DNA of 64,000 bases from Pseudomonas multiresinivorans (GTDB lineage Bacteria; Pseudomonadota; Gammaproteobacteria; Pseudomonadales; Pseudomonadaceae): positions 5,766,001 to 5,830,000 of the forward strand of contig NZ_CP048833.1 of assembly GCF_012971725.1 (NCBI RefSeq), read 5' to 3'. Below, piece by piece: positions 8,781-16,696 of the stretch (positions are counted from its first letter, which is position 1; every line of letters begins with the position of its first letter). Made by a program: the position numbers and the translations under genes. The notes beneath the pieces were generated by a model. It was given only the letters and a program-made list of their open reading frames with translations. It did no database searches and was not told where the DNA came from.

Positions 8781-9614
8781 TTACCAGCCTCTGTCCGTGG
8801 AGCTGTAGCGATAGCCGCTGTCGAGCAGTTCTTCCGCCACGGGTGGCGGCGCATTTTTACGCATGATCCGGGCCAGAGTTCCGTCCAGCCACAGTGTTTC
8901 CAGCAGGCGCATCCATTCGGCGCTTTGCGCCGGCGTGAAGCGCTTGCGCGAAAGCATCAGGTTATGGGGGGTCGCCGGCCCGGGGATCACATCTACCACA
9001 TGAAAGCGCTCCCGTTGGCGACGGTCCTTCACTGCGCCTTCGAGGTTCATCTCATGGCCTATCACGCCTTCCACATTACCGTTGAGCAGCGCGGTGAAGC
9101 GGCTGGCGTCGTCCTTGTATTCCACCACCCGACCTTCCGCGCGGAGGATACGCAGCATGCCGTCGATGTAAGGCCCATGGCGGTAGCCGGCAATCACTCC
9201 CAGGCGCGCACCGGGCATGTCGTGGAAGGCGTCCAGGCTGTTCATGTCCCCCAGATCGTCGCGCACGATCAACTTGTTGCGCATATAGAGATATGGCAGC
9301 AGGTAGGTGTAGGCGCGACGCTGCGGCGTGGCGACGCCACTGGTGCCCATCTGCAGGTCGCCGCTCTCCAGCAATTGCCAGATTTCATCGCGCGGGCGAA
9401 TCGAGGTCTCGAACTGGCAGCCGGTGCGCCGGGACAGCTCGGCGATCAGGTCGGGGTCGATACCGGCATCGTCATGGAAAAACACCACGTTGCGGGTGTA
9501 GGCGATGGCAATCGGTTGCTCACAGCCGTAGCGATCCTCGGCCATGGCTTCCGCACACAGCCATGCGGCCGGGGCCAGGACCAGCAGTTTGCGCAACCGT
9601 GGATGAAGTGCCAT
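8781..9614 (-). CDS. Periplasmic SBP_bac_3-like solute-binding protein
   Basis: A 277-residue protein with a signal peptide (about 1-25, ending AEAMAE). It has the type-3 extracellular binding-protein pattern (DLIAELSRRTGC, MGTSGVATPQRRAYTYLLPY). Start 9614 is chosen over an upstream GTG because GGAG lies 8 bases before it. No permease or ATPase gene is nearby. Its stop is 3 bases before the HD-GYP start (TAAAGGATG), so the two are almost certainly one operon. The likely job is to present a ligand to, or modulate, the Cache domain of the HD-GYP protein rather than feed a transporter. Confidence 0.82.
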   Translation of the reverse strand: MALHPRLRKLLVLAPAAWLCAEAMAEDRYGCEQPIAIAYTRNVVFFHDDAGIDPDLIAELSRRTGCQFETSIRPRDEIWQLLESGDLQMGTSGVATPQRRAYTYLLPYLYMRNKLIVRDDLGDMNSLDAFHDMPGARLGVIAGYRHGPYIDGMLRILRAEGRVVEYKDDASRFTALLNGNVEGVIGHEMNLEGAVKDRRQRERFHVVDVIPGPATPHNLMLSRKRFTPAQSAEWMRLLETLWLDGTLARIMRKNAPPPVAEELLDSGYRYSSTDRGW

Positions 9615-10012
9615 TGAACCGCTCCGCACGCGGTATCGGCCTCAGGGGGGAGCACGGCGAGATCGCTCGTCTTCGGCGGGGGAGTTACAGCCATCACATG
9701 AGTGTAATCCGGCTTCACCAAAGCGCCGGAGAATCGCGCAGAGAAATGTCATTTCGTCGGATTTCGGCAGAACGATGTGACTCAGCCGCCCACTGGCAGT
9801 TGCAGGCGCCGGACCACCCTGCTTAACTCTGGCCCAAGCGTGACCAATGAGTCACGCAGCGCAACCAACAATGATTCTCGCGGCAGCTGTTCCCCGAGCC
9901 GCACCTTCCCCGCCTGATCAGAAGCCAATCTTCCGCGCCCCCACGGGCTTCGGAACGCTGTCTTTTGGTGTCGTAACCATTTGAAAATCAAGAGATTGTT
10001 AACTTTCGTCGA

Positions 10013-10030
10013 GTGACATGAAGCTGTCAC
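10013..10030. promoter_or_regulatory. Inverted repeat upstream of phaG
   Basis: Perfect arms GTGACA and TGTCAC with a 6-base spacer, about 85 bases before the phaG start. The spacing does not fit the Vfr/CRP consensus. It is a candidate operator; the regulator is unknown. Confidence 0.4.
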
Positions 10031-10052
10031 GTCAAGACGCTTTCCTCTGCCT

Positions 10053-10068
10053 GGGTACTTTCTTCGCA
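10053..10068 (+). promoter_or_regulatory. Weak sigma-54-like promoter element
   Basis: GGGTACTTTCTTCGCA has GG and GC at the correct -24/-12 spacing (GG-N10-GC) but is poor elsewhere. phaG expression in pseudomonads responds to nitrogen, which makes this worth noting but not established. Confidence 0.25.
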
Positions 10069-10114
10069 TCCGATGGTGGATGCGCACCATGACCTGCGTC
10101 TGGAGGAATACGAC

Positions 10115-11008
10115 ATGAGGCCGGAAACCGCCGTCGTCGAGATTCAGCAACACCGGGTACACACGGAGTTTCACGCCAACAGGGAAGCGCGGCAGACCAT
10201 CATCCTGGTCAACGGCTCGCTGGCAACCACCGCCTCCTTCGCGCAAACGGTGAAATACCTGCAACCGCACTTCAACGTGGTCTGCTACGACCAGCCGTAC
10301 GCGGGCCGGTCGCGGGCCCACAACGACTGCCGTGAGTTCATCACCAAGGAGTACGAGGCGCAGTTGCTGCTCGGCCTGATCGAGCACTACCACGCGGACG
10401 TCGTCATGTCCTTCTCCTGGGGCGGCGTCGCCACCCTGCTGGCCCTGGCCGAACGCCCGGCGCGAATCCAGAAGGCGGTGATCAACTCCTTCTCGCCGCT
10501 GCTCAACGCCTCGATGCTCGACTACCTTCACCGCGGCCTGGACTACCTCTCCGCGTGCGACCGCACCAACATCGGCAACCTGGTCAACGACACCATCGGT
10601 CGCTACCTGCCGCACCTGTTCAAGCGCTACAACTTCCGCCACGTCGCCGGTCTCGACGAGCACGAATACCAGCAGATGCACTTCCACGTCTGCCAGGTAC
10701 TCAAGCTCAGTGCCGAGAGCTACATGGAGAAGTTTGCCGCCATCGACATCCCGCTGCTGTTCATGAACGGCGAGCTGGACATCTACACCACCCCGGCCGA
10801 GGCCAAGCTGTTCCAGCAACTGATCCGCGACTGCGAGTTCCGCACCATCCGCAACGCCGGCCACTTCATCGACGTGGAACACAAGAAGGCCTGGCAGGAA
10901 ACCCAGGACGCCCTCCTGACCTTCCTCCAACCGCAGCGCCACCCGGTCCTGGCCAACCCCTACCTGCCCAGCAGCCAGGGCGTGCCGATCGCCGCCATGG
11001 TGGGCTGA
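10115..11008 (+). CDS. phaG: 3-hydroxyacyl-ACP:CoA transacylase/thioesterase PhaG
   Basis: A 297-residue alpha/beta-hydrolase-fold protein close in length and sequence pattern to P. putida and P. aeruginosa PhaG: N-terminus MRPETAVVEIQ, NGSLATTASFAQTV at 33-46, nucleophile Ser101 in MSFSWGG, and NAGHFIDVEHK near the C-terminus with the catalytic His. PhaG links fatty-acid synthesis to medium-chain polyhydroxyalkanoate formation by releasing 3-hydroxyacyl groups from ACP. Start 10115 is set by GGAGGA 7 bases upstream. RhlA is a paralogue, but the N-terminal signature favours PhaG. The gene stands alone. Confidence 0.88.
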   Translation: MRPETAVVEIQQHRVHTEFHANREARQTIILVNGSLATTASFAQTVKYLQPHFNVVCYDQPYAGRSRAHNDCREFITKEYEAQLLLGLIEHYHADVVMSFSWGGVATLLALAERPARIQKAVINSFSPLLNASMLDYLHRGLDYLSACDRTNIGNLVNDTIGRYLPHLFKRYNFRHVAGLDEHEYQQMHFHVCQVLKLSAESYMEKFAAIDIPLLFMNGELDIYTTPAEAKLFQQLIRDCEFRTIRNAGHFIDVEHKKAWQETQDALLTFLQPQRHPVLANPYLPSSQGVPIAAMVG

Positions 11009-11160
11009 TGCAGCCAGCGCACACAGCCGGGGGCCGGCCCCAGACCTTCCGCCCCCGGTTTTTCATTGCGCCACCGTGTTCACGAATGCCATCCACTCGG
11101 CACGCCCGACCGCCCAAGGCTTCACTAAGCCCCGCCCTTCTGGTAAAAAGGCACCCCCAA

Positions 11161-11234
11161 GCGGGCGTCGTATAATGGCATTACCTGAGCTTCCCAAGCT
11201 CATGACGAGGGTTCGATTCCCTTCGCCCGCTCCA
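11161..11234 (+). tRNA. tRNA-Gly (anticodon CCC)
   Basis: Complete cloverleaf: acceptor GCGGGCG (11161-11167) pairs with CGCCCGC (11224-11230); the anticodon stem TGAGC/GCTCA encloses loop TTCCCAA (anticodon CCC); the T-arm is AGGGTTCGATTCCCT. The discriminator T and CCA are encoded. A strong terminator follows. Confidence 0.95.
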
Positions 11235-11245
11235 GAATCCCCAGC

Positions 11246-11281
11246 AAAAGCCCCCGGCAGCGTGAGTTGCCGGGGGCTTTT
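11246..11281 (+). terminator. Rho-independent terminator of tRNA-Gly
   Basis: 14-bp perfect stem AAAAGCCCCCGGCA with an 8-base loop, the right arm ending in TTTT. Confidence 0.85.
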
Positions 11282-11349
11282 GTGCTTTTGGCGCCGCCAA
11301 ACCGGCTCTTGTAGAATTCTCGGCATCCCTACAGTCCGGATCCTGCTGC

Positions 11350-13200
11350 ATGCCCGTCTCCGCCCCGCACCGGCAATCGCTGTCCTGGCTCCTGCTCACC
11401 CTACTCCTTCTATTGGTCCGTCCTGCCTGGGCCGCCCAGGTGGTCGATGCAGCGAGCGTCAGCGCCCGGCCCCTGACGCTGACCACCTATGTCTCCGTCC
11501 TCGAAGACCCGACCCGCCGCCTGACGCTGGCAGACGTGCTATCCCCCGAGCAGCAAGCCCGCTTCACGGCCGACCAGCCGCCGGGGAGTTCGTTGGCGAT
11601 GGGATTTACCCGATCGGCCTTCTGGCTGAAATTGCAGCTGCGTAATTCCAGCGATTCCCCGTTGCAGCGCCTGCTGGTAGTAGAGAACCCCCGCATCTCC
11701 CATGTGCAGATGAACATCCTGCAGGCAGATGGCAGCGTCAGGACGATCAACACCGGCAGCGACGTCCCGCAGAGCAACAAGGTCTACCCGAACCGCAACT
11801 TCGTCTTTCCGCTGAACCTTCCCGCGCACTCCGAACAGGCGCTGTACCTGCGGGTCGAGTCGAGCATCGGCCTGCTGGTGCCGCTGCAGTTGTGGCCGGT
11901 GAAGGCATTCCACGCCTACGAACGCGACGACTACACCGGCAAGGCCTGGTACTTCGGCATCGCCGTGGCGATGATCCTGTTCAACCTGATGCTGCTGTTC
12001 GCCCTGCGCGACCCGATCTACCTGCTGTACGTGGTCTTCGTGAGCTGCACGGCCGGGGCGCTGGCGATCAAGAACGGGCTCGCCCCGGACTGGTCGATCT
12101 TCGGCGAGCCGCTCAATTCCAACGTGGTCTACTACTCCGGCGTGTCGATGGCCCTGGCCGCGCTGCTGCTGTTCGCCCGCCGGATGATGCAGTTCGAGCG
12201 GATACTGCCGCACCTGGACCGGGTACTGCGCTGGATGATCCTGGCCTATCTGCTCAGCCCCGTCGCCTATGCGCTGGCGCTGCCGTATTTCTCCCGCGCC
12301 GGCATCCTGCTGAACTTCGCCACGGCGGTGATCCTGCTCATTGGTGCCGGCGTTGCCGCCTTCAAGCGCCAGCGCAGCGCATTCTTCTTCCTCGCGGCCT
12401 TCGCGCTGCTGATGTTGGGCGGGGCGATGACCTCGCTGCGCGCCATGGGCATCGTGCCGACCAACCTGTTTACCGTGGACGGCCTGCAACTGGGTTCGGC
12501 GATGGAGATGATCGTGCTGGCCTTCGCCCTCGCCGATCGCTTCAACGTCATGCGCCGGGAGAAGGCCAGGGTGCAGGAGGAATTGATCCGTACCCAGCAG
12601 CAGCTTGTGGATAACCTGCGCAGCTCCGAGCACGAACTGGAACTGCGCGTCGCCGAGCGCACCGATGAGCTGCGCGAGCTGAACAACCAGTTGGAAGCGA
12701 TGAGCCTGACCGACGCCCTCACCGGCATTGCCAACCGGCGCCGCTTCGACCAGCTACTGGAACAGGAATGGGGCCACGCACGCCGCTCCGGTGAGTCGCT
12801 GGCCCTGGCGATCATCGATGTGGACTGGTTCAAGCGCTACAACGACCATTACGGCCATCCTGCCGGCGACGCCTGCCTCCGCGACATTGCCCGCACGCTG
12901 GCAAACACGGTCAACCGCTCCACCGACCTGGTGGCACGCTATGGCGGCGAGGAGTTCGTTTTCCTCGCGCCCATGACAGACCTCGCCGGCGTGCGCGGCA
13001 TGGCGAACAAGTTGCTGCAAGCGGTAGAGGCGCTAGCCCTGCCCCACGAGCTGTCGCCGCTGGGGCGGGTGAGCGTGAGCGTCGGCGTCGTAGCTGCGAT
13101 ACCGAGTTCAGAATGCTCCGCCGAGATGCTGGTGCAGCAGGCGGATGCGGCGTTGTATGAGGCGAAGAAGCGGGGGCGGAATCAGGTGGAGGGCAATTGA
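11350..13200 (+). CDS. 7TMR-DISM diguanylate cyclase
   Basis: A 616-residue protein. Signal peptide (about 10-30, ending PAWA), periplasmic 7TMR-DISMED2-like beta domain (about 35-180), seven membrane segments (about 195-400), a coiled coil (about 400-450), then a GGDEF domain. The active-site motif GGEEF is at 532-536, and an intact I-site RSTD lies five residues before it (523-526), so it should be an active, product-inhibited c-di-GMP synthase. The DISM domain probably senses an extracellular ligand. No partner gene is adjacent. Confidence 0.92.
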   Translation: MPVSAPHRQSLSWLLLTLLLLLVRPAWAAQVVDAASVSARPLTLTTYVSVLEDPTRRLTLADVLSPEQQARFTADQPPGSSLAMGFTRSAFWLKLQLRNSSDSPLQRLLVVENPRISHVQMNILQADGSVRTINTGSDVPQSNKVYPNRNFVFPLNLPAHSEQALYLRVESSIGLLVPLQLWPVKAFHAYERDDYTGKAWYFGIAVAMILFNLMLLFALRDPIYLLYVVFVSCTAGALAIKNGLAPDWSIFGEPLNSNVVYYSGVSMALAALLLFARRMMQFERILPHLDRVLRWMILAYLLSPVAYALALPYFSRAGILLNFATAVILLIGAGVAAFKRQRSAFFFLAAFALLMLGGAMTSLRAMGIVPTNLFTVDGLQLGSAMEMIVLAFALADRFNVMRREKARVQEELIRTQQQLVDNLRSSEHELELRVAERTDELRELNNQLEAMSLTDALTGIANRRRFDQLLEQEWGHARRSGESLALAIIDVDWFKRYNDHYGHPAGDACLRDIARTLANTVNRSTDLVARYGGEEFVFLAPMTDLAGVRGMANKLLQAVEALALPHELSPLGRVSVSVGVVAAIPSSECSAEMLVQQADAALYEAKKRGRNQVEGN

Positions 13201-13341
13201 GTTTCCAACCTCAATTTGCCGTCGATGAGTTAGAACAGCTTGCGCACGTTATCCACAGTTTCGCTTACGGGGGAAGTAATGCCCGAAATTGGTCAGGTAT
13301 GTCCCGCAGACGCCCCAAACTCAGGGTCTGGCAACCGCCCC

Positions 13342-13396
13342 ATAGCAACTTGCTATATCCACCCTCTAAATCTACAATTCCATAGCAATCTGCGAT
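13342..13396. promoter_or_regulatory. Twin palindromic operators of higBA
   Basis: A perfect palindrome ATAGCAACTTGCTAT (13342-13356) and a degenerate copy ATAGCAATCTGCGAT (13382-13396), exactly 40 bases apart, the second only 12 bases before the toxin start. This is a likely HigA autorepression site. Confidence 0.6.
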
Positions 13397-13408
13397 ACGG
13401 ACATCGTC

Positions 13409-13693
13409 ATGCATGTCATCACCCAGAAGCGCATTCGGGAAGCACAGAAAAAATGGCCGCACGCGTCGACCGCGCTGGATGCCTGGTGTCGGCTGATCAG
13501 AAAGCTGGAGCCGAGGGACTTTGCAGACATGAAGCAGATTTTCCCGAGCGTGGACAAGGTCGGTGATAAGCACGTATTCGATATTGGCGGCAACAAGCTA
13601 CGATTGATCGCCACTGTGGATTACACCTTCAAGAAAGTTTTCATCCGGGCCGTTCTCGACCACAAAGAGTACGACCGTAATCAATGGAAGTGA
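13409..13693 (+). CDS. higB: HigB-family mRNA interferase toxin
   Basis: A 94-residue RelE-superfamily toxin of the HigB group (HVITQKRIREAQKKWP at the start, HVFDIGGNKLRLIATVDY in the core, RAVLDHKEYDRNQW at the C-terminus). The C-terminal HKEYD segment contains the conserved His-Tyr of these ribosome-dependent ribonucleases. The toxin precedes its antitoxin, the usual higBA order. There is no strong ribosome-binding site, which would keep toxin synthesis low. Confidence 0.88.
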   Translation: MHVITQKRIREAQKKWPHASTALDAWCRLIRKLEPRDFADMKQIFPSVDKVGDKHVFDIGGNKLRLIATVDYTFKKVFIRAVLDHKEYDRNQWK

Positions 13694-13700
13694 GGTGCAC

Positions 13701-14102
13701 ATGAGTGCGCTATTGAAACAGGCTGCTGAGCATTGGCGCTTCGTCGCCCCGCTGCTCACTCCGCCCAAGACCGAGGCCGAGTACGACTCGCTGATTGAAG
13801 CGCTGGACGAACTGCTCGACGAGATCGCTGGCGACGAAAGCCACCCTCTCAGTTCGCTGGCCTCACAGGTCGGAGACATGATCGCGGCTTATGATGCCGT
13901 GCATTATGCGATTCCCGATGCGCCAGGCCATGAGGTGCTGCGGTTGCTGATGACCGAGCACCAACTGAGCCAGAGCGAACTGCCGGAGATCGGTGCGCAG
14001 TCGGTCGTCTCCGAGATTCTCAATGGCAAGCGCAAGCTCAACGTGCGCCACATCCGAGCGCTCAGCGAGCGGTTCAACGTACCGACTGACGTGTTCTTCT
14101 GA
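13701..14102 (+). CDS. higA: HigA-family antitoxin
   Basis: A 133-residue protein. The start at 13701 is chosen over a GTG six bases upstream because of the GAGG just before it. The N-terminal half is acidic (DELLDEIAGDE); the C-terminal half is an XRE helix-turn-helix (EVLRLLMTEHQLSQSELPEI, then SVVSEILNGKRKLNVRHIRALSERF). It should bind HigB and the palindromes at 13342-13396. The pair is terminated by the hairpin at 14107-14132. Confidence 0.9.
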   Translation: MSALLKQAAEHWRFVAPLLTPPKTEAEYDSLIEALDELLDEIAGDESHPLSSLASQVGDMIAAYDAVHYAIPDAPGHEVLRLLMTEHQLSQSELPEIGAQSVVSEILNGKRKLNVRHIRALSERFNVPTDVFF

Positions 14103-14106
14103 GTAA

Positions 14107-14132
14107 AAAAGCCCCAGTAGTTCGGGGCTTTT
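14107..14132. terminator. Bidirectional terminator between higA and dipZ
   Basis: AAAAGCCCC and GGGGCTTTT around an 8-base loop, with A and T tracts on both sides, serving two convergent genes. Confidence 0.85.
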
Positions 14133-14147
14133 CATCCAAGGGCAGAA

Positions 14148-15365
14148 TCAGCCGGTCTTCACCCCATCCCTCTCCTTCAGCAACGCCTGAATCACCTGCT
14201 CCTGTTCCTCATACCCCCCCTCCCCGATCGACAGATGGCGCACGCGCCCCTGGGCATCGATGAAGTAGTGCGCCGGCCAGTACTGGTTGGCGAAGGCGTT
14301 CCAGATGCGGTACTGGTTATCCAGCGCCACGGGATAGTGGATGTCGTGCTGTTTCACCGCTTCGCGAACGTTGGCGGGCACACGTTCGAAGGGGTACTCC
14401 GGGGTATGCACACCGATCACCACCAGGCCCTGGTCGGCGTACTTCTTCGCCCAGGCGTTCACATACGGCAGGCTGTGCTGGCAGTTGATGCAGTCGTAGG
14501 TCCAGAAGTCGATCAGCACCACCTTGCCGCGCAGGTCGCGCAGGCTCAGTTCGGGGCTGTTGATCCACTCCACCGCGCCTTGCAGTTCGGGAGCCGGGCC
14601 GAGGTCGGGCAGGCGTTCGGCGCCGTGGGCCATGTCGCTGGGCATCAGTTGGCTGATCAGCGCCGGTACGCCGTCGATGACCTTGCGTTCCAGGCTGTGC
14701 GCCAGCGTGGATGAACTGCCAGAAGCCAGTTGCGCGCTGGTACCGCTGGCGATGCCGACCACGGCCAGCAGGGCGAGCACACCGGTGGCGCGGCGCAGGC
14801 CTTCGATGACGGCCATGCGCGGGCGCAGATGCTGCATCAGCCGGCGACCGGCGAAGAGCACGATACCGAGCACGGTGGCACTGCCCAGGCCGTAGGCAAA
14901 CAGCAGCAGGCTGGTTTGCGCGCTAGGGCCTTGCAGCATGGCGCTGGAGAGAATCAGCCCCAGCACCGGCCCCGCGCAGGGCGCCCACAGCAGGCCGGCG
15001 GCAAAGCCCATCACCCACGCGGAGAACGTCGGCGGCATGCGTCGGGCTTCACCGTGCAGACGATCGCCGATCCAGGCCCAGGGGCGCGCCAGCCAGTCGC
15101 TGAAGCGCGGCCAGAGCAGCGCCAGTGCAGAGACCGACAGCAGCACCAGCGCAAACCACCGGCCCCATTCGCTGGCGGCAATTACCCAGTTGCTGGAGAC
15201 GGTCGCCAGGCTCGCCAGCACGGCGAAGCCGCTGGCCAGGCCGAGCAGCGTGACCCAAGGCGACCACGCCGGGCCGCCGGCGCGCTGCAACAACAATGGA
15301 AGCACGGGAAGGATGCAGGGGCTGAGCAGGGTCAGCGCCCCGCCGAGAAAGGCGATGAGCAGCAT
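14148..15365 (-). CDS. dipZ: DipZ-like CcdA-thioredoxin fusion
   Basis: A 405-residue membrane protein. The CcdA/DsbD-like domain (about 1-215) has the two conserved cysteines in TLLSPCILP and LWAPCAGP; a C-terminal periplasmic TlpA-like domain carries FWTYDCINCQH (CxxC near residue 295). It would carry reducing power from the cytoplasm to a periplasmic thiol acceptor. It lies downstream of the DUF2790 gene on the same strand and diverges from the two-component genes, so redox control of the periplasm is a common theme. It lacks the extra C-terminal carbohydrate-binding domain of mycobacterial DipZ. Confidence 0.88.
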   Translation of the reverse strand: MLLIAFLGGALTLLSPCILPVLPLLLQRAGGPAWSPWVTLLGLASGFAVLASLATVSSNWVIAASEWGRWFALVLLSVSALALLWPRFSDWLARPWAWIGDRLHGEARRMPPTFSAWVMGFAAGLLWAPCAGPVLGLILSSAMLQGPSAQTSLLLFAYGLGSATVLGIVLFAGRRLMQHLRPRMAVIEGLRRATGVLALLAVVGIASGTSAQLASGSSSTLAHSLERKVIDGVPALISQLMPSDMAHGAERLPDLGPAPELQGAVEWINSPELSLRDLRGKVVLIDFWTYDCINCQHSLPYVNAWAKKYADQGLVVIGVHTPEYPFERVPANVREAVKQHDIHYPVALDNQYRIWNAFANQYWPAHYFIDAQGRVRHLSIGEGGYEEQEQVIQALLKERDGVKTG

Positions 15366-15458
15366 GGAAACCTCGATGGGCCGCCGGCCCGTGGGCTTTT
15401 TCTGGAGTGAACAGCGGGAAAAAACGCCGCGGCCATCCGTGGCTGCGGCTCAGGGGAA

Positions 15459-15731
15459 TCAGCCGCCTTCGTTGCAGTCGGTGGCGAACTTGCGGTAGGC
15501 CAGGCTGTGCGGCTGGCCGTGGGAATCCAGGTAATCCATGCGGGCGTTGACGATGCCGCAGTCAAAGGGCGACGCCGCCTCTTCCTGGATGGCAACGACC
15601 TTCTTCACGTCCAGTTTCTGCCCGTAGTGATACTGCTCAACGGGCTGCGTATCGGCGGCCTGGGCGCCAAAGCTGGCGAAGGCGGCGAGGGAAGCGAAGA
15701 GGCAAGCGTTGGCGAGCTGGATGGCTTTCAT
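15459..15731 (-). CDS. DUF2790 small periplasmic protein
   Basis: A 90-residue protein with a signal peptide (MKAIQLANACLFASLAAFASFGAQA). The mature part has the DUF2790 pattern: YHYGQKLDVKKVV, two cysteines (FDCGIVNARM and FATDCNEGG) and YLDSHGQPHSLAYRKF. Several DUF2790 paralogues occur in P. aeruginosa, often under two-component control, but their function is unknown. It is probably the first gene of a DUF2790-dipZ operon, diverging from the response regulator. Confidence 0.85.
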   Translation of the reverse strand: MKAIQLANACLFASLAAFASFGAQAADTQPVEQYHYGQKLDVKKVVAIQEEAASPFDCGIVNARMDYLDSHGQPHSLAYRKFATDCNEGG

Positions 15732-15955
15732 GGGGTTCTCCTGTCCTGTGTCGGGTTTGGCCGGCGAGGGCTGTGTGCCTCGCCGTTGGTGCCCATTTCA
15801 CGTTCAGGAGGTATCGGGCTTGTGTCGCGCAGGCCCTTGGTTTGCTGCGCCGGGTATCGGAGGCCGGCCTGGATACAGTGGAATACAAAGCACGGCAGGC
15901 AAGCGTGGCGCTGCGCTATAAACTCGCCCCAACCCACTGTGAATGAGGCACCGGC
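15732..15955. other. Divergent promoter region, DUF2790/dipZ versus regulator
   Basis: 224 bases holding both promoters. On the plus side are a GATACA-N4-AATACA direct repeat (15872-15887) and a TATAAA box (15917-15922). On the minus strand two GATACC half sites (15810-15815 and 15853-15858) face the DUF2790 gene. Confidence 0.55.
15872..15887 (+). promoter_or_regulatory. Direct-repeat regulator box 1 (GATACA-N4-AATACA)
   Basis: GATACA at 15872-15877 and AATACA at 15882-15887, 10-base period, 29 bases before a TATAAA element. Tandem half-sites one helical turn apart are typical of OmpR-family regulators. The same 16-base pattern recurs upstream of hvfA. Confidence 0.6.
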
Positions 15956-16696
15956 ATGGACCATGTCGATCACGTACTGATAGTCGACGACGACCGCGAG
16001 ATCCGCGAGCTGGTCGGCAACTACCTGAAGAAGAACGGCCTGCGCGTGAGCCTGGCGGCGGATGGCCGGCAGATGCGCGCCTTCCTCGACGCCAACTCGG
16101 TCGACCTGATCGTGCTCGACATCATGATGCCCGGCGACGACGGCCTGAAGCTGTGCCGCGAGCTGCGCGTGGGCAAGCACAAGTCCACACCGGTGCTGAT
16201 GCTCACCGCGCGCAACGACGAGACCGACCGCATCATCGGCCTGGAGATGGGCGCCGACGACTACCTCACCAAGCCCTTCTCCGCACGCGAGCTGCTGGCA
16301 CGAATCAACGCAGTGCTGCGCCGCACGCGCATGCTGCCGCCGAACCTGCAGGTCAGCGAGGCCAGCCGGCTGATCGGCTTCGGCCGCTGGAAGCTGGACA
16401 CCACGGCGCGCCACCTGCTCGATGAAGACGGCACCCTGGTCGCCCTGAGCGGCGCCGAGTACCGCCTGCTTCGCGTGTTCGTCGATCATCCGCAACGTGT
16501 GCTCAGCCGCGAGCAACTGCTGAACCTCACGCAAGGCCGCGAGGCGGATATCTTCGATCGCTCCATCGACCTGCTGGTCAGCCGCCTGCGCCAGCGTCTG
16601 CTGGATGACGCCCGCGAACCCGCCTACATCAAGACGGTGCGCAGCGAAGGCTACGTCTTCGCCCTGGCCGTCGAACTGCTCGAGCCCAACGCATGA
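15956..16696 (+). CDS. OmpR-family response regulator (DsbR-like)
   Basis: A 246-residue regulator. The receiver domain has the acidic pocket DDD at 11-13, phosphoacceptor Asp55 (IVLDIMMPG) and a conserved Lys near 107 (YLTKPF). The C-terminal winged helix (about 150-240) ends with RTVRSEGYVF-type hairpin residues (TVRSEGYVFAL). It overlaps the kinase gene by 4 bases. From memory the N-terminus and context resemble P. aeruginosa PA2479 (DsbR), a copper- and disulfide-stress regulator, but a GltR/OmpR relative cannot be excluded. It probably binds the GATACA repeats at 15872, 18022 and 24858. Confidence 0.85.
   Translation: MDHVDHVLIVDDDREIRELVGNYLKKNGLRVSLAADGRQMRAFLDANSVDLIVLDIMMPGDDGLKLCRELRVGKHKSTPVLMLTARNDETDRIIGLEMGADDYLTKPFSARELLARINAVLRRTRMLPPNLQVSEASRLIGFGRWKLDTTARHLLDEDGTLVALSGAEYRLLRVFVDHPQRVLSREQLLNLTQGREADIFDRSIDLLVSRLRQRLLDDAREPAYIKTVRSEGYVFALAVELLEPNA

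Larger units (their letters stand above)
9615..10114. other. 500-base divergent intergenic region
   Basis: No coding frame is supported. It must hold the promoter of the SBP/HD-GYP operon (minus strand) and of phaG (plus strand). Near the phaG side there is an inverted repeat (10013-10030) and a weak sigma-54-like element. Confidence 0.5.

Noticed and set aside
6225..9617. Very long open frame on the plus strand opposite the HD-GYP/SBP operon
   Set aside because: It is a high-GC antisense shadow: low-complexity Gln/Val/Gly-rich translation without domains, exactly opposite two well-supported genes.
10013..10030. GTGACA/TGTCAC as a Vfr/CRP site
   Set aside because: Half-site spacing is wrong for TGTGA-N6-TCACA.
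11161..11234. tRNA-Gly as an integrative-element attachment site
   Set aside because: No integrase and no downstream duplicate of the tRNA 3' end was noticed nearby.
11063..11486. Minus-strand small frames across the tRNA-Gly gene
   Set aside because: Typical spurious translation of a tRNA (contains the familiar GRRESNPRHE-like artefact).
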